Translations under genes and position numbers: made by a program | The notes under the pieces: generated by a model | The model's database searches: none | Told to the model about the DNA's origin: nothing | What the model saw: only the letters and a program-made list of their open reading frames with translations | In this document: positions 10,301 through 21,930 of the stretch, piece by piece | How positions within the stretch are numbered: the stretch's first letter is position 1 | How the letters are laid out: each line of letters starts with the position of its first letter | NCBI GenBank assembly: GCA_018340805.1 | Contig: JACMZG010001870.1 | Location: 51,266,021-51,330,020 of the forward strand | DNA length: 64,000 nt | Reading direction: 5' to 3' | Source: Microvelia longipes | Taxonomy: Eukaryota; Arthropoda; Insecta; Hemiptera; Veliidae

Positions 10301-13174
10301 TATGCATTCAAACAAAATTCAATTGACACAAAAAATCAGTTTGTTTTAGAAAAAATAATTATAGCTGACGATTTAAATAAACTTTTATCATAGAACTATT
10401 ATTATCCATTGTATTACGTAATTAACAACTTTAAATCCACTTAATTCATACTTCCCGAACAAATTTAAAGCAATTTTAAGCATAAATTTATAAGATACAA
10501 CAATATTCCTACTTAAAAATTAAATAATTCATTTTTTAAAAATAAAAAAATACGATATCAAATAAAAACAAATAATAAAATTCAAAACATAACCTGACTT
10601 ACAGTGTTGTCAGTGTAGGGAATTTTTTTGGTTACTTAAAAGAAGGGATTTCTTTGTTAAAAAAAGAGGGTTGAAAGCATCGAGATTTTGGCGGGCTGTC
10701 AATTGACTTTAGCCAGGTGTTATATTATAATGATTTTTTTTATTTAATTTTGAAATTGTATTTTTAGATCAATAATAAATGAGTTTGTTTTTTAATTTTT
10801 TGTTTTATTTTGATTTTAAATGATACCTGTATGTATGAATGTATAGATCAATTTGCACTTTTCTTGTATAGGAGCCTTTGTATTATACACTATACAGAGC
10901 CAATGCCTCATCTGACTTGAATGAAAAAGTAAAAAGATGGAATCCTATACATATGTCTTATTAGTGGAAAAAACTAATTAGATTTAGCACAAAATCAAAT
11001 TAAGTATTTCAAAGTGGTGTATTTTTTGGATTTATGAAAATAAATAAATTGTACACTTTCTCATAAAGTTGCCAAGAGAGAATTTGGTATAATTTTAATA
11101 ATTCAACAAAATGCTATTCTTTTTGAAAAACTTGCCTTTTTGAGAGTAGTTAAAACGCCACTTTAAATTTATGATTTAAAGTGGCATAATAAATTATTTC
11201 CCTCCCTTGCCCCCTCAATATTGGTAATAGAATAATATTTGTTGTAATGAAATGTATTAATAATTTATTCATTTTGAATGAAATTACTTTTAATTTTTCA
11301 ATATAACGGGGGCTGTAATCGTATCTGTATTTTTTATATTTTTATTTGCAACATTTGTTCTAGTGTAGCAAATTAGTAAGTTTATAAAGAATAACATTTT
11401 TTGAAAAATTATTTTTTTATGTAATTAATTTTCTATTGGTAGTTTTGAAAATGATGGTACTTGTAAGGTTCAAAAACATTCATAAGGAATTTTTTGTCAT
11501 TTACATGTAAATGCAACCCCATCTGTGGACAAACTGTATTTTTTCAAGTTTTCATTTCATTTTAAGTTATGGGCTCTTCGAATTTAATTTTCACTCTGTC
11601 TTTACATATAAGATTTTTTCTCTCTCTCTTCAAATTTTTTATAACCCTCTGTAAAAATTCATGTATAAAACAAATGAATAGGACTAAAAATATATGACTT
11701 CTCTAGTACTAAATCGCTATTAAAAAGGAGTTTTTATTGTCACTGTAATTTGTTGTTCTGCTAGAAGATGTAAACAATCTTCTTTTTTTTAATGTTGATA
11801 GTCCAAGAACGGGATAATAAAAAAATAAATTGATGTGGCAACGTTTCGGCCAAGCTGGCCATAATTATGCCTTAAAAAGAAAAAGCAAAATCCTCCCTGT
11901 TGTAAATATAGGGTTTTATCAAAAAATAATTAAAAGTTAAATAAGCTATTTAACTTTTAATTATTTTTTTATAAAACCCTATATTTACAACAGGGAGGAT
12001 TTTGCTTTTTCTTTTTAGGCATGATTATGGCCAGCTTGGCCGAAACGTCGCCACATTAATTTATTTTTTTATTATCCCGTTCTTGGACTATCAACATTAA
12101 AAATAAGTTAAAAGGGATACAGCTCAACGTCTTGATCAACAATCTTCTTTTACAAACATTATACCTTTCCTATTGATAGTTATATTTGTTGTTCTGCTAG
12201 AAGATGTGAACAATCTTCTTTGACAAATATTATAGCTTTTCTATTGATATTTATATTTGTTGTGTAGGTGGTCCTTATAGTGCGTTTGCTGGACGAGATG
12301 CAAGCCGAGGTCTTGCTACCTTCTCTGTAACGGGAGGTAAAGATGAGTATGATGACCTTAGCGATTTAAATACAATGGAAATGGACTCTGTTAGAGAGTG
12401 GGAAATACAGTTTACCGGTAAGTTTTTTCTACTAACAGCGGGGCTTCATACTGCACTGATTTGTAGAACGAATAAAATGAAACAAAATGTAAAGCTGATG
12501 ATTGAATTAAACTGTACCTATATGTAACATGGATGTCATGCAAATATATGCATCCCATGTTAACTGAAACCTTTACTTTTTTTCTTCGACTTGGTGGTAT
12601 CGACAGGTAAGGCTGTTCCAAACTGACTCGTTACTATAACTAGATTGATGTAAATAAAGGAAAGGATAAAGACAAAGGACAAAGTATATTGACTTGAACA
12701 TGATCTAATGACTAAGCAAGATGCTATGCATTTTAGTTAAATGTTGTTTCCTATCAAGACATAGCAACATTATTTTTCCAAAAACACAATGACCTAAAAA
12801 TTCATTTTTGAATTTTATTTAATTATTAAAATAAAGATTTTAAAATTAATCTAAAGATTTAATTTTTAATTTAACTGAGTTCAACTCTTCTGCATTAACT
12901 CACTGGAGCATTTTATAATATCAGACACACACACACTCTTATACATCTACAAACTAAAACTTTACCAGGTTTTAGTTTGTAGATGTATATGAGTGTGTAA
13001 ATACCACTCAAGGGGGTCTTACTGTACTAATTGTTGGAATGATGTTTTGCAGAGAAATATGACTACGTGGGCAAACTTCTGAAACCAGGCCAGCAGCCAA
13101 CCAACTATTCAGACGAAGAGGAGGACACCAGTCAGGATTCAGCGCAGCTGGAACAGCATAAAAAACACGACTAG
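4313..13174 (+). CDS. Membrane-associated progesterone receptor component (PGRMC/MSBP), cytochrome b5-like haem-binding protein
   Basis: Three exons: 4313-4613, 12268-12417 and 13053-13174, all with GT-AG borders and matching phases, give 190 residues. Residues about 22-38 form one membrane helix, and the basic stretch after it suggests the usual N-terminal anchor. Residues about 62-160 are the cytochrome b5-like domain: RDFTIEEL, then a [22 protein letters not shown] region that is the most conserved part of PGRMC proteins. Tyr104 corresponds to the haem-ligating Tyr113 of human PGRMC1. The tail has the typical acidic YSDEEED stretch. PGRMC proteins bind haem, support cytochrome P450 enzymes and sterol metabolism, and act in the endoplasmic reticulum; insect forms are also called MSBP. 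Length matches the family (human 195). Intron 1 is 7.65 kb and full of repeats; intron 2 is 635 bp. An AATAAA at 13745-13750 fits the transcript end. Confidence 0.95.
4823..5454 (-). mobile_element. tRNA-derived SINE with 17-bp target duplication
   Basis: The direct repeat gttaccacggtgttttt lies at 4823-4839 and 5438-5454 and flanks an insert of about 600 bp. On the minus strand the insert begins at the right with a tRNA-like head: box A TAGCTCAGTGGTAGAGC, a TTC anticodon-like loop, and box B GGTTCAAATCC. The left end is a T run, which is an A tail on the minus strand. The anticodon and T stems are mismatched, so this is a SINE and not a working tRNA gene. It sits in PGRMC intron 1. Confidence 0.8.
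5915..7390. repeat. Two direct copies of a ~170-bp dispersed repeat
   Basis: Copies at about 5915-6100 and 7228-7390 share tagctggct, aaaatttgaataactg-like and gagttttactttt blocks in the same order. The sequence between them (6170-6480) matches another repeat found near 37960-38190, sharing ttcagcccaat and tttttgtaccaagtttca. A short (CA)n run lies at about 6896-6911. All of this is inside PGRMC intron 1; class unknown. Confidence 0.55.
7154..8193. mobile_element. Inverted-repeat element, ~1.04 kb
   Basis: The left end (AATATATAAACC-AGTAGGGAAAC, about 7154-7192) is repeated in inverted form at about 8152-8193. The interior has no long frame, so it is a non-autonomous DNA element. A lone related end (ttccctacttggtttatata) occurs at about 24908-24930. 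It lies in PGRMC intron 1. Confidence 0.6.
9823..10730. mobile_element. Inverted-repeat element, ~0.9 kb
   Basis: The left end at 9823-9868 contains CGGCTAAAGTCAATTGACAG; its inverse lies at about 10693-10730, giving ends of about 40 bp with few mismatches, and both start TATAATATAACAC. The interior is AT-rich and non-coding. The ends resemble those of the short elements at 27604 and 28258 (ACACGGTTAAAATCAGTTG), so this may be a longer member of the same family. PGRMC intron 1. Confidence 0.6.
11773..12151. mobile_element. Fold-back element with hammerhead-like motif and 14-bp target duplication
   Basis: A near-perfect palindrome spans 11791-12098 (arms of about 150 bp). It is followed by an asymmetric tail to 12137, and the whole is bracketed by aacaatcttctttt at 11773-11786 and 12138-12151. 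Each arm holds a GGCC-AGCTT-GGCC hairpin next to GAAACGT(C/T) (right arm 12029-12049). Together the inverted end, the short one-sided tail and the 14-bp duplication suggest a Penelope-like element terminus, by inference. It lies 116 bp before PGRMC exon 2. Confidence 0.6.
12926..12998. repeat. Long hairpin in PGRMC intron 2
   Basis: The sequence ctcttatacatctacaaact with flanking CA repeats is followed, after a short loop, by its inverse, giving a stem of about 33 bp. It ends 54 bases before the exon 3 acceptor, so in RNA it would fold close to the polypyrimidine tract. Confidence 0.65.
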
Positions 13175-13744
13175 GAGAAGATGCACGTAACTTAACTATC
13201 GACTGATCACTACTTGTCACTCAGAGATCAGTGGCTAGATAAAACCAATCTAATAGACCTCGTAATGCATTCTATAAAGACTTTTCACTCATTGTAAAAG
13301 CTTGATGACTCAGGTTATGCAAACTATAATGTAAAATTTAAAATATCTCCAAGGTCAGGTCATGCAGTTAAGAATGTAAATCAATGCAATTCTAAACTCT
13401 GGTTGTGCGACCAAATAACTGATGACGTATTAATAGAAATATCCCTAAACTTGGGTTAAGCAACCAACTACCAACAAATTTGCCCTTATCCTACTTAAAT
13501 TTATTTACTATAAGGTCGGAGTGCAAAATTGAATAGAAAGCATTGGTTTTACCTGTCGCTGTATCTCGGGTGTCTCCTTCCCCCTTTACTTGCAATATGA
13601 CTGACTCCTGTGTTACGATGTTTATTTTATACCCCTACTCAGTGTTTACCAGGTATCCAATCTATTTCTTGTCAAGCCATATTCCATCTAAAGGTTTCCT
13701 ATTTGTAATTTTCCATAAAAAAACTATTTTGAAAAGAAAATTTA

Positions 13745-13750
13745 AATAAA
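13745..13750 (+). promoter_or_regulatory. Polyadenylation signal (PGRMC)
   Basis: AATAAA, 571 bases after the PGRMC stop codon, is the first clear signal in the 3' flank and gives a 3' UTR of ordinary length. Confidence 0.5.
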
Positions 13751-14218
13751 TGTGTGAACAAAAAATATTATTTTTTTACTATTATTATTGTTTTATTTCT
13801 TTGTTACATTATGAATTTTATTTTTATTTAATATATCTGCAAAATTGTTGTATTTATTCATGTAAGTAATTGAGTATAACTATTTAAATTAAAACAAAAA
13901 AAATGGTTACTGGGTTCTTCAAAGCTTTTTCTTGCCTAATTAAATTCGCTTTGCGAATCATCACCACTTTGGACTTGCTATGCTCTTCTTCAGATAGCAG
14001 AACATAATTCTAGTGGTCACCTATCCATGTAATGACCTTGCTTGATGATGCTTAATCCTAGTAAACCCACAAAATCATAAACAGTTGCGGTAATGTAATA
14101 AAACTTTCTATTCTTGAAGAGGTATATTTATCACAAGTTGAAGAGAGAATGGAACAATCAGCTTCTGTCGATACTTGCTGTCCCTCTATATTCAACAGAA
14201 TATAGAGGGTTACTCATA

Positions 14219-14428
14219 TCAGTATACAGTGGCGTAGCCAGGGGGGGCCGAGGGGGCTTCAGCCCCCCCCCTCCCCAAATTTTTACATAACCTAAACCCG
14301 CAATAAATGTGTGAAAAAAATAAACCTAAAAAATATAAAAATAATAAATTACATAACATACATTTTAACAATAACTTATAATATAAATATCATAATATAT
14401 AAAAAAAATATACAATGAAATTGAAAAG

Positions 14429-14496
<68 letters not shown>

Positions 14497-14497
14497 T

Positions 14498-14579
<82 letters not shown>

Positions 14580-14720
14580 AATATATATATATAATATATA
14601 TAATATATAATATATATATATATATATAATATATAATATACATTGAAATTGTATATATATACAATTTTTAACATTCAGCCCCTCCCGAAATTAAATCCTG
14701 GCTACGCCACTGTCAGTATA
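14219..14720. mobile_element. hAT-like non-autonomous element with 8-bp target duplication
   Basis: The element 14227-14712 begins CAGTGGCGTAGCCAGG and ends with the inverse GGCTACGCCACTG. Perfect 8-bp copies of tcagtata flank it at 14219-14226 and 14713-14720. Eight-base duplications and CAGTGGCGTA-type ends are typical of hAT-superfamily MITEs. The interior is mostly a (TA)n run (about 14437-14640), whose translated YIYIY frames are meaningless. Confidence 0.85.
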
Positions 14721-15239
14721 TGAATATCAACGGTTGCTGATTCTTCATTTATTTCTACTCTTGTTTATGACTATAAGGGAATTCATTCATGTTTAATTCC
14801 AACTCGATTGGACGTATTTTTGAAAAAAAATGAATGCACGACATTCAATAAAATTTGTTATAATTTTGATCATTTTAGTATTAAAAACTTTTCGAAGGTC
14901 CGACTTAGTACACTACTCCGATGTGAGTGGTTGTTACCAGTATCTCCTCTTCTTCCATTATGCTGTTTGTTTTATTTAAATAAATTATGTTTTATTCAAA
15001 TAAATTATTATTGTTTTGTACATTTTTGTTAAGATTTATAATTAATATTTTTTTATTGGTGGTGGTTCAATATTTTGTTTTATCTTTTAGTGTTTTGGAA
15101 AAATATTTATTAGAGAAAAATTAATAATTGAAGAAAGTAAAACGAAATTTTTAAGTTTTCTTCCTAATTAACTAAAAAAAATTTGTAAGTATTAATTATA
15201 CATTGCACGATGATTAAAATAAATTAAATCAGCTGATTA

Positions 15240-16270
15240 TAAATGCAACACTTGTAACACTACAAGGGAAGAAAAAAGTCCCTACAGCTGCAAGGGGAGT
15301 GATGTGTAGGTGGGGGTTAGTCAGGTTATTTGACCCACCCAGCGGCACTTCTTATCTAACTCTTCTATTCAAAACCAACTATTTTTAGCAATATTTCTTT
15401 CATTTCTTTTACTTGAAAACTTTTTAATATTGTTATTTTATAGCATTCTTGCATACTCAATCTGAATTATATTATTATTTATTTAATGTCTATACCCGGA
15501 AAAACTATAACTAATGAATAACAATTGTGAACAATAAATGTATTGACGTAAAGGAATATGAGAAAGTCTGATATCAAATTTTTTTGCTAATCTCAATGTC
15601 TTTAAAATCATATCGCTTCCAAGACTAAATTTATTGACCGACAGTAAATGAATGACATTTATTTATCTTTTTTTGAAACTGCATCTTAAATATAAATTGA
15701 GACAATGTGTGTTATAACTTAGCACAGCTGTGTTCCATTCCTGATACGTTTAATAAACTTACGAAATTTCGTCTTGATCTTGATATTAATTTGTCACTGC
15801 TTTTATGTTTATGTCGTTTACATTTTTGTATAGTTGGCTCTAGAACGGCAACGAGCCGGCTTTGCGGGTATGTGCAAGATGCTGACAGCATTTTGTTTTT
15901 AAAATAACGATATCCTATGTATCTATTTACCAATGGATATATAGGATATTGTCATGTCAAAAACAAAATGCTATCAGCATCTTTATTATCTTGCAACAGC
16001 ACAGATAATTATTGCATTGGTTAATTCCTTATTTATGAGCATAAGAAATTATAATATATTAGAGCATACCCACTGGGGGATTGTTCTATGGTTATCCTTT
16101 AACATCACCCAAGTACCTGGAGGTATTTTTTTCTTTCCGAAGTTGAACACCTGCTGTTTCAATTAAAACAGCTGTTTTTTCTATGTCGAAAGATATAGCG
16201 TGGCAAGTATAGTAGATCTTTTTACAAAAATCTACCAGTGCCCTCTGTTTACCAGAACTAAAACATTGTG
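15240..16270. repeat. ~1-kb dispersed repeat, copy 1
   Basis: Shares ordered blocks with 23560-24410: tgcatactcaatctgaatta, cagcacaga-aattattgca, cacccaagtacctg-aggta and a closing aaaacagct stretch. It contains a short inverted repeat around 15905-15950 (aacgatatccta and its inverse). No coding content is recognisable, so it is an old non-autonomous element of unknown class. Confidence 0.55.
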
Positions 16271-17623
16271 TCTCAAGCTATAATTTGTATTAATTAGTGA
16301 CCATCATTAGAAAATAAGAATTTAAATATTGAAAACAAAACATATTTCTTTTTTATTTTTTAAATGTTTTTAAAATACAAAAAAATAATAAATGTGAATT
16401 TACATAAAAATTATGTATTCTACCTTACGTATAACAGTGGAATAAATAGTCTTATTATTTTTATTATTATAAGACTGTTGTGTATAAATAAATATAATAC
16501 ATTTATTTATGTTTCATAATGTATTAGTTGTCAATATTTTATTTTATTTTAATTAAATTTTAGCACAGCTTTATGAATTTGTAGTATGGACGTGACTCAA
16601 CATAATTTGACACTTTTTTGCAGCAATATTGGAAAATCAATAGTTAAACAACTGTTTACTAAAATTTGCCCGTCAATTTTTTTTTTTTGAAATTTTAATC
16701 CCAGTTTAACACGACTTAGGAAGACATTTCTTAGCACATTTAGAATGACTTTAGCACACTTTTTTAATAATCAAAATTACTTTCTGGGGCCTAACACCAT
16801 CTGGTGTGGTGCAAATTTACTTCTTAAGTTTTTACACTGACTACTGACCCCACTTGTTTTTAAATTAAAAAATAATTAATTTTTATAATTTAAATTATTA
16901 TTCAATATAGAAATGTCTTTTGTGTTCATCAGAAGATATTGACCAACAATGAAACAACAATTTTTTTAACAATAAAATAAAAATAGTTTACCTTTACTGA
17001 TTACTTTGTTGAACCAAATATTCTATATAGTTTCTTTAGATTTGTTTTTAATTTATTTTTTTAATAAAAATAATTTTAAATTATTGAAAGTTGAATGAGG
17101 TTTAATATATCTATATGTCCATCTTATGTTATCAAGATTATTATTATGAAAAGGATTGGGCCTTTCTTTTCCTCTCATTCTTCAAATGTTAAATTTTGTT
17201 AAAACTTTGATGTCTAAGCAACTATCGCCATTGGTAACCTATAGTAACTGTTAGTTAAGATGTTAGAAATTTACAAGGTGATTTAATTTGATGTAAACAA
17301 ACCAAACACATTCAGAGGTTATAACCTGATTCGGTATGGGCAGATAAAATTGAAAATTCTGTATTTATTCCTGCAATTAGGTAAATGCTGGACTATTACC
17401 TAACATGAAAAAAAATTGATTTCATTCATAAAACTCTGAATTGAACCACCTTATAAATTCATCAGCTTGACTATGAACAACCATCAATTATCATTTATAA
17501 CCAATATAAAAAAAAAAAAATAACCTTACCTATGTTTACATCATTAATATATGAGCCTAGCTGTTTATTATAGAGTTATTATTGATTTAGGTTGAACAAG
17601 ATTAGTTTTAAATGTTAATACAA

Positions 17624-17760
17624 GTAGTGTCATTTCATACTCATCCTGGCAGGATGAGTATGAAATGACACTGACAGGATGAGTATGAAATGACACTGAC
17701 AGGATGAGTATGAAATGACACTGCCAGATGATATGAAATGAACTGACAGGATGATACTGT
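17624..17760. repeat. 25-bp minisatellite headed by a palindrome
   Basis: About five units containing ggatgagtatgaaatgacac lie in tandem, and the last ones are decayed. The array starts with an inverted unit, so 17624-17670 forms a perfect hairpin. Confidence 0.75.
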
Positions 17761-19559
17761 CAGCCACTTGATTTCCTCATATAATGTTTACAATGCACAA
17801 CAAATCCTATATTGCATGATAAAAATGTATATTTTTTGCTCTTAATTTTATTTATTTTTGGAAACGTTTAGAAAGTGAGAAAAATGTAAATTTTGTTTTT
17901 TTTTATGTATAGAACTTACCACTTAAATTTAGAGGTATTTTTTAATGAGGATGATTAATACAATGTTTCACCATTCAATAAACCAGGGCCCAAATTCTTT
18001 TCTATTGATTTGTAAGGCTATATAGAAATAACTAAATAGCTTGATTCTTATCCTTACCATTAAAACAAAGGTTCTGAGTTGTGTATTTTTACGAACCTGT
18101 TTGGTGCACTGTCAAACACCCAATTGGCCGCATTTAAATCAAGCGGCACCACTGTATTTTTATGATTGATTGTCACAAAACAATGCGACCTGCATATCTA
18201 CATGTTTGTATAATAGCTAATAATTTAAGGGTGTAACTAACAAATTTGAATTATATTTGCGTATTTGCCTGAGGAAAGGTCATATTTTATACTCTTTTGT
18301 CGATGCATTACGTGGCCTTATGTCAGAATAATCGGTATGTCGTCAAACATTCAGTGTGTCTTGAGAATCAAAAGCAAAAATTCTATTTTTCTATCTGTGA
18401 TATGAATAATTTTTTTATCCTTGCTTCCTTTTATTCAAATCTGTTTTATAATTAATATTTTATTTATTTATTATTTAAAATACTAAGATGGACATGTGTG
18501 AGGTTTGTCTTGAAAGTTTAATTTGATGTGTATAATTTGAGAGAGACATATTATTCAAGGCAATGGTTATGACATTGTTTATAAGTAATCTCCAGTTACC
18601 AAATTAGCTTACTTAACTTTATGCAGGTTTGGGGTCTTCTTTAGATGGTTACATTCCAGTTTTTAATGAATTGAATATGCACTATTATAGACAAAAATTT
18701 CACTTTTAAATGCAAAAACAAAAGTCCCGTTGATTACCTGGTTTGTTCAAATCTTGGAAAATTTCAATCCATATTTTTGAAACACATTTCATGAAATTCC
18801 CCATCAAATTTTATCTGCGAGACATTTTCAGATCATATTTTGAAGTATAAATGCTGTGAAAATGAAAAAGTTTTTTTGACAGTCTTAAAATTATAATTTT
18901 TAGACATGGATTCTATAAAAAAAAACCTTCCTGTTATATCAGAACCGACTTGTTAAGGAAGTTACATGAAGGTCACATAGACACAAACTAAGTATAGTCC
19001 TAGGGTATAACCATCTGAAGAAGTTATTAAACTTCTTCAGTTAAAAAAACTTAAGAAGTCACAGAAATGAAAAAGTTAATTACAGAATAGTTGTTCTTTT
19101 TAGGAGAGTAACCATGTTATGATATGATCTATTATTTAAATTTCCATGGTAACTTTGGACAGTGGCCAGAACCAAGGTCTGTAAATATTTTTTTGAGGAA
19201 ATTCAGAAATTATTGCAAATGATTATGATGTGGATATATGAGAGGGAAATTGGTGTGTGGCGAGTTTCACTCTTAACACATTTTCCAGTAATGCCAACTT
19301 GCTATGAATTTTTGTTATACCAAAGCCAAAGTTGACTGATATGATATCTGTTTGTAATTAAACTCTTGAGATGTATCTATTAATTAATTATTAAATAATT
19401 TTTAAGCCATTTGTTTTTGTTTATAAAATTTTACCTTCCTTCTACTTTCCTTATTTATGTGTCCTGAAAGTTTATTATAGGAGCAAGCCTGTTATGACGT
19501 GCTTTATCAACCCTGTCCCACTCCATATTGGTTCGGGGCCGTTATGTTAAGTCGAAATA

Positions 19560-19790
19560 AAATTCATCTGTGGTCAGTTTTAGGACCTCTTCTATTTCTT
19601 TTATATGTTAACAATCTAACTGATATACTAAGTAGAGTTAAGTTAGTATTTTATGCAGATGACACCACTTTGATTATTAGTGCTAAAACCCATGATGCAT
19701 TAATAGCAAACATTTAAGGTATTAATGAATTATTAAATAACAATTAAATTTTAAATAAAACAAATATTATGATAATAAATCATAAAATTC
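19560..19790 (+). pseudogene. Non-LTR retrotransposon reverse transcriptase fragment
   Basis: A frame from about 19560 reads SVLGPLLFLLYVNNL, then VKLVFYADDTTLI, which are the conserved LGPLLF and YADD catalytic blocks of LINE reverse transcriptases. Downstream, stops interrupt a region still resembling the following NNNxLxLNxxKT block. Only about 75 codons survive. It is a dead, truncated copy on the plus strand; the clade cannot be settled from this piece. Confidence 0.8.
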
Positions 19791-19994
19791 ATAAAGTGCA
19801 TATAAAAGAAACAGAATGCCTTGAAATTACTGGTAGCCTTGGTTATTGGTTCTTTAGGACTCATAAAAATTAGAGAACTCGCAGTCATAATATTGTCTTC
19901 CAAGTTTTCATAGAATCTAGTCGCAGGTCCATCGAGGTTAAGAAGTAACAGTAAAATCATTTGTTGCTTTGATCATTCATTTACTAAAGCAAAA

Positions 19995-20323
19995 CTTTAT
20001 TAAATGTAACTGTAGTAAATGTAACTGCGTAGGCTTCCGCGGTTATTGTCATGAAGATTTAGGTCTTCCGGTGGTGACCGCGTCAATGTAGATGAAGAAT
20101 CCGACGTTTCGCTTCCACTGTGGGAGGCATCTTCAGGGATGTAAGACATCATGGATAGAAACACAATGCTCTACAAAACCATACCATGCTGTTTTGTAGA
20201 GCATTGTGTTCCATGATGTCCTTCATCCCTGAAGATGCCTCCCACAGTGGAAGCGAAACGTCAAATTCTTCATCTACATTGACGTGGTCACCACCGGAAG
20301 ACCTAAATCTTTATTAAATGTAA
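19995..20323. mobile_element. Second fold-back element with hammerhead-like motif and 15-bp target duplication
   Basis: A palindrome at 20053-20311 (arms about 115-120 bp) carries CCTGAAGATG, a CTCCCAC/GTGGAAG hairpin and GAAACGTC on the right arm (20227-20262), with the inverse on the left arm. Direct repeats of ctttattaaatgtaa at 19995-20009 and 20309-20323 enclose the palindrome plus a one-sided tail of about 43 bp at the left. The architecture is the same as in the element at 11773-12151, though the sequence is different. Confidence 0.6.
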
Positions 20324-20589
20324 TGGATCATGGTGTCTCCTGAAAATTTTGGTGGGTGTACAAGAGGCAAATTATTGGTAGACGATTTATTATCAGTAGA
20401 GGCATTTAATTCGTAGGTTATAAATTTATTTATAAAAGGAGATTCTCCAATGATATTAAGGGCGAGGATTATCATCGTTTAATTAAACATTATAGCACAC
20501 ACAAATATATACAGGATGTGGCAAAAGTTCGGCAACCCCTAATTATTTTCGTTAATATTTGAGATATCCAACTGCGGTTTGCGGCTATC

Positions 20590-20965
20590 TTCGTGCATGA
20601 TGAATGTCCACAGAAGATAAATGTTTGGGCAGGAATTGTCGATTGTATGAGCATTGGTCCTTTTTTTATTGATGAACAAATGCTAAGAAATGAAGTGGTT
20701 CCTGCAATTAGAGGCAATACCAATTTCGAGACAGTTTGGTTCCAACAAGTTGGGGCTCCTCCTCATTTTGGCCGTTCTGTTTGGATGTATTTAGATGAAG
20801 TTTTTGACAAGATGGATAGGCCGAGGAGGCCCTATCCCGTGGCCAGCGAGGTCTCCTGATTTGACAAACATTATTTTTACTGGGGTCACTTAAAGACCAA
20901 AGTGTATGCCACAAAACCAAACAACCTCGAATAATTGTTGACGAAACTGAGCTCTTAACACAACA
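20590..20965 (+). pseudogene. Tc1/mariner-superfamily transposase relic
   Basis: The frame starting near 20593 reads DECPQKINVWAGIV, then GPFF, then WFQQVGAPPHF and YLDEVF, matching the middle of insect Tc1/mariner-type DDE transposases (usual form NVWxGI, GPYFF, WFQQDGAPPH). The catalytic Asp of QQD is Val here. After a frame change near 20850 the homology continues as GHLKTKVYATKPNNLE to about 20937. With a lost catalytic residue and a frameshift, it cannot be active. Confidence 0.8.
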
Positions 20966-21028
20966 TGTCATTTCTAATGCAGTTTGTTAGTACTAATTTG
21001 TTTACAACAAATCATTTATAATATATTT

Positions 21029-21029
21029 A

Positions 21030-21107
<78 letters not shown>

Positions 21108-21118
21108 ATATATATATA

Positions 21119-21153
<35 letters not shown>
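21029..21153. repeat. (TA)n microsatellite
   Basis: Almost pure alternating TA with a few ATTA interruptions. It has no coding meaning. Confidence 0.9.
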
Positions 21154-21156
<3 letters not shown>

Positions 21157-21580
21157 ATATATTTATACATTGTGATTGACACATTTTTATAAAAAGAAAT
21201 AATTTGCCGCAAACCAGAATTTATTTTCTTTTGCGAAATAAAATGGTGACGTCCGTTGCTTACAACAACAAAATAAATTCATTAAAATAGAAAATGGTGT
21301 CAAACTATTATTTTTTTAACGTGATTTAAGACGATTTTACTCTTGGGTGTTTTTTCCTAAAACCTTTAGTTTGGCCGTAAATAGACGTCAAAAATTTAAT
21401 TAAAAAATTTCAACTGGCGCCGTTTTTAAAAGGTTAGTGATAAAAAGGTCTGGTTTGCGGCAAAAATTTTCTTTTTTCAAGAGCTTTCCAAAAATATATC
21501 ACTATATAGGTGTTCTAATTTGAAATTTCAAAGTTGAATCCAAATATGGCGACAACCAAAATGGCAGGAAAATGCTACCA

Positions 21581-21930
<350 letters not shown>

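Noticed and set aside
14390..14674. Open frames of repeated YI residues (also at 21502-21959, 38788-39029 and 43596-43778)
   Set aside because: They translate (TA)n microsatellites and have no protein-coding meaning.
15707..15933. Overlapping frames on both strands (66 and 73 codons)
   Set aside because: They lie in a dispersed repeat, show no domain, and are not kept in the second copy at 23560-24410.
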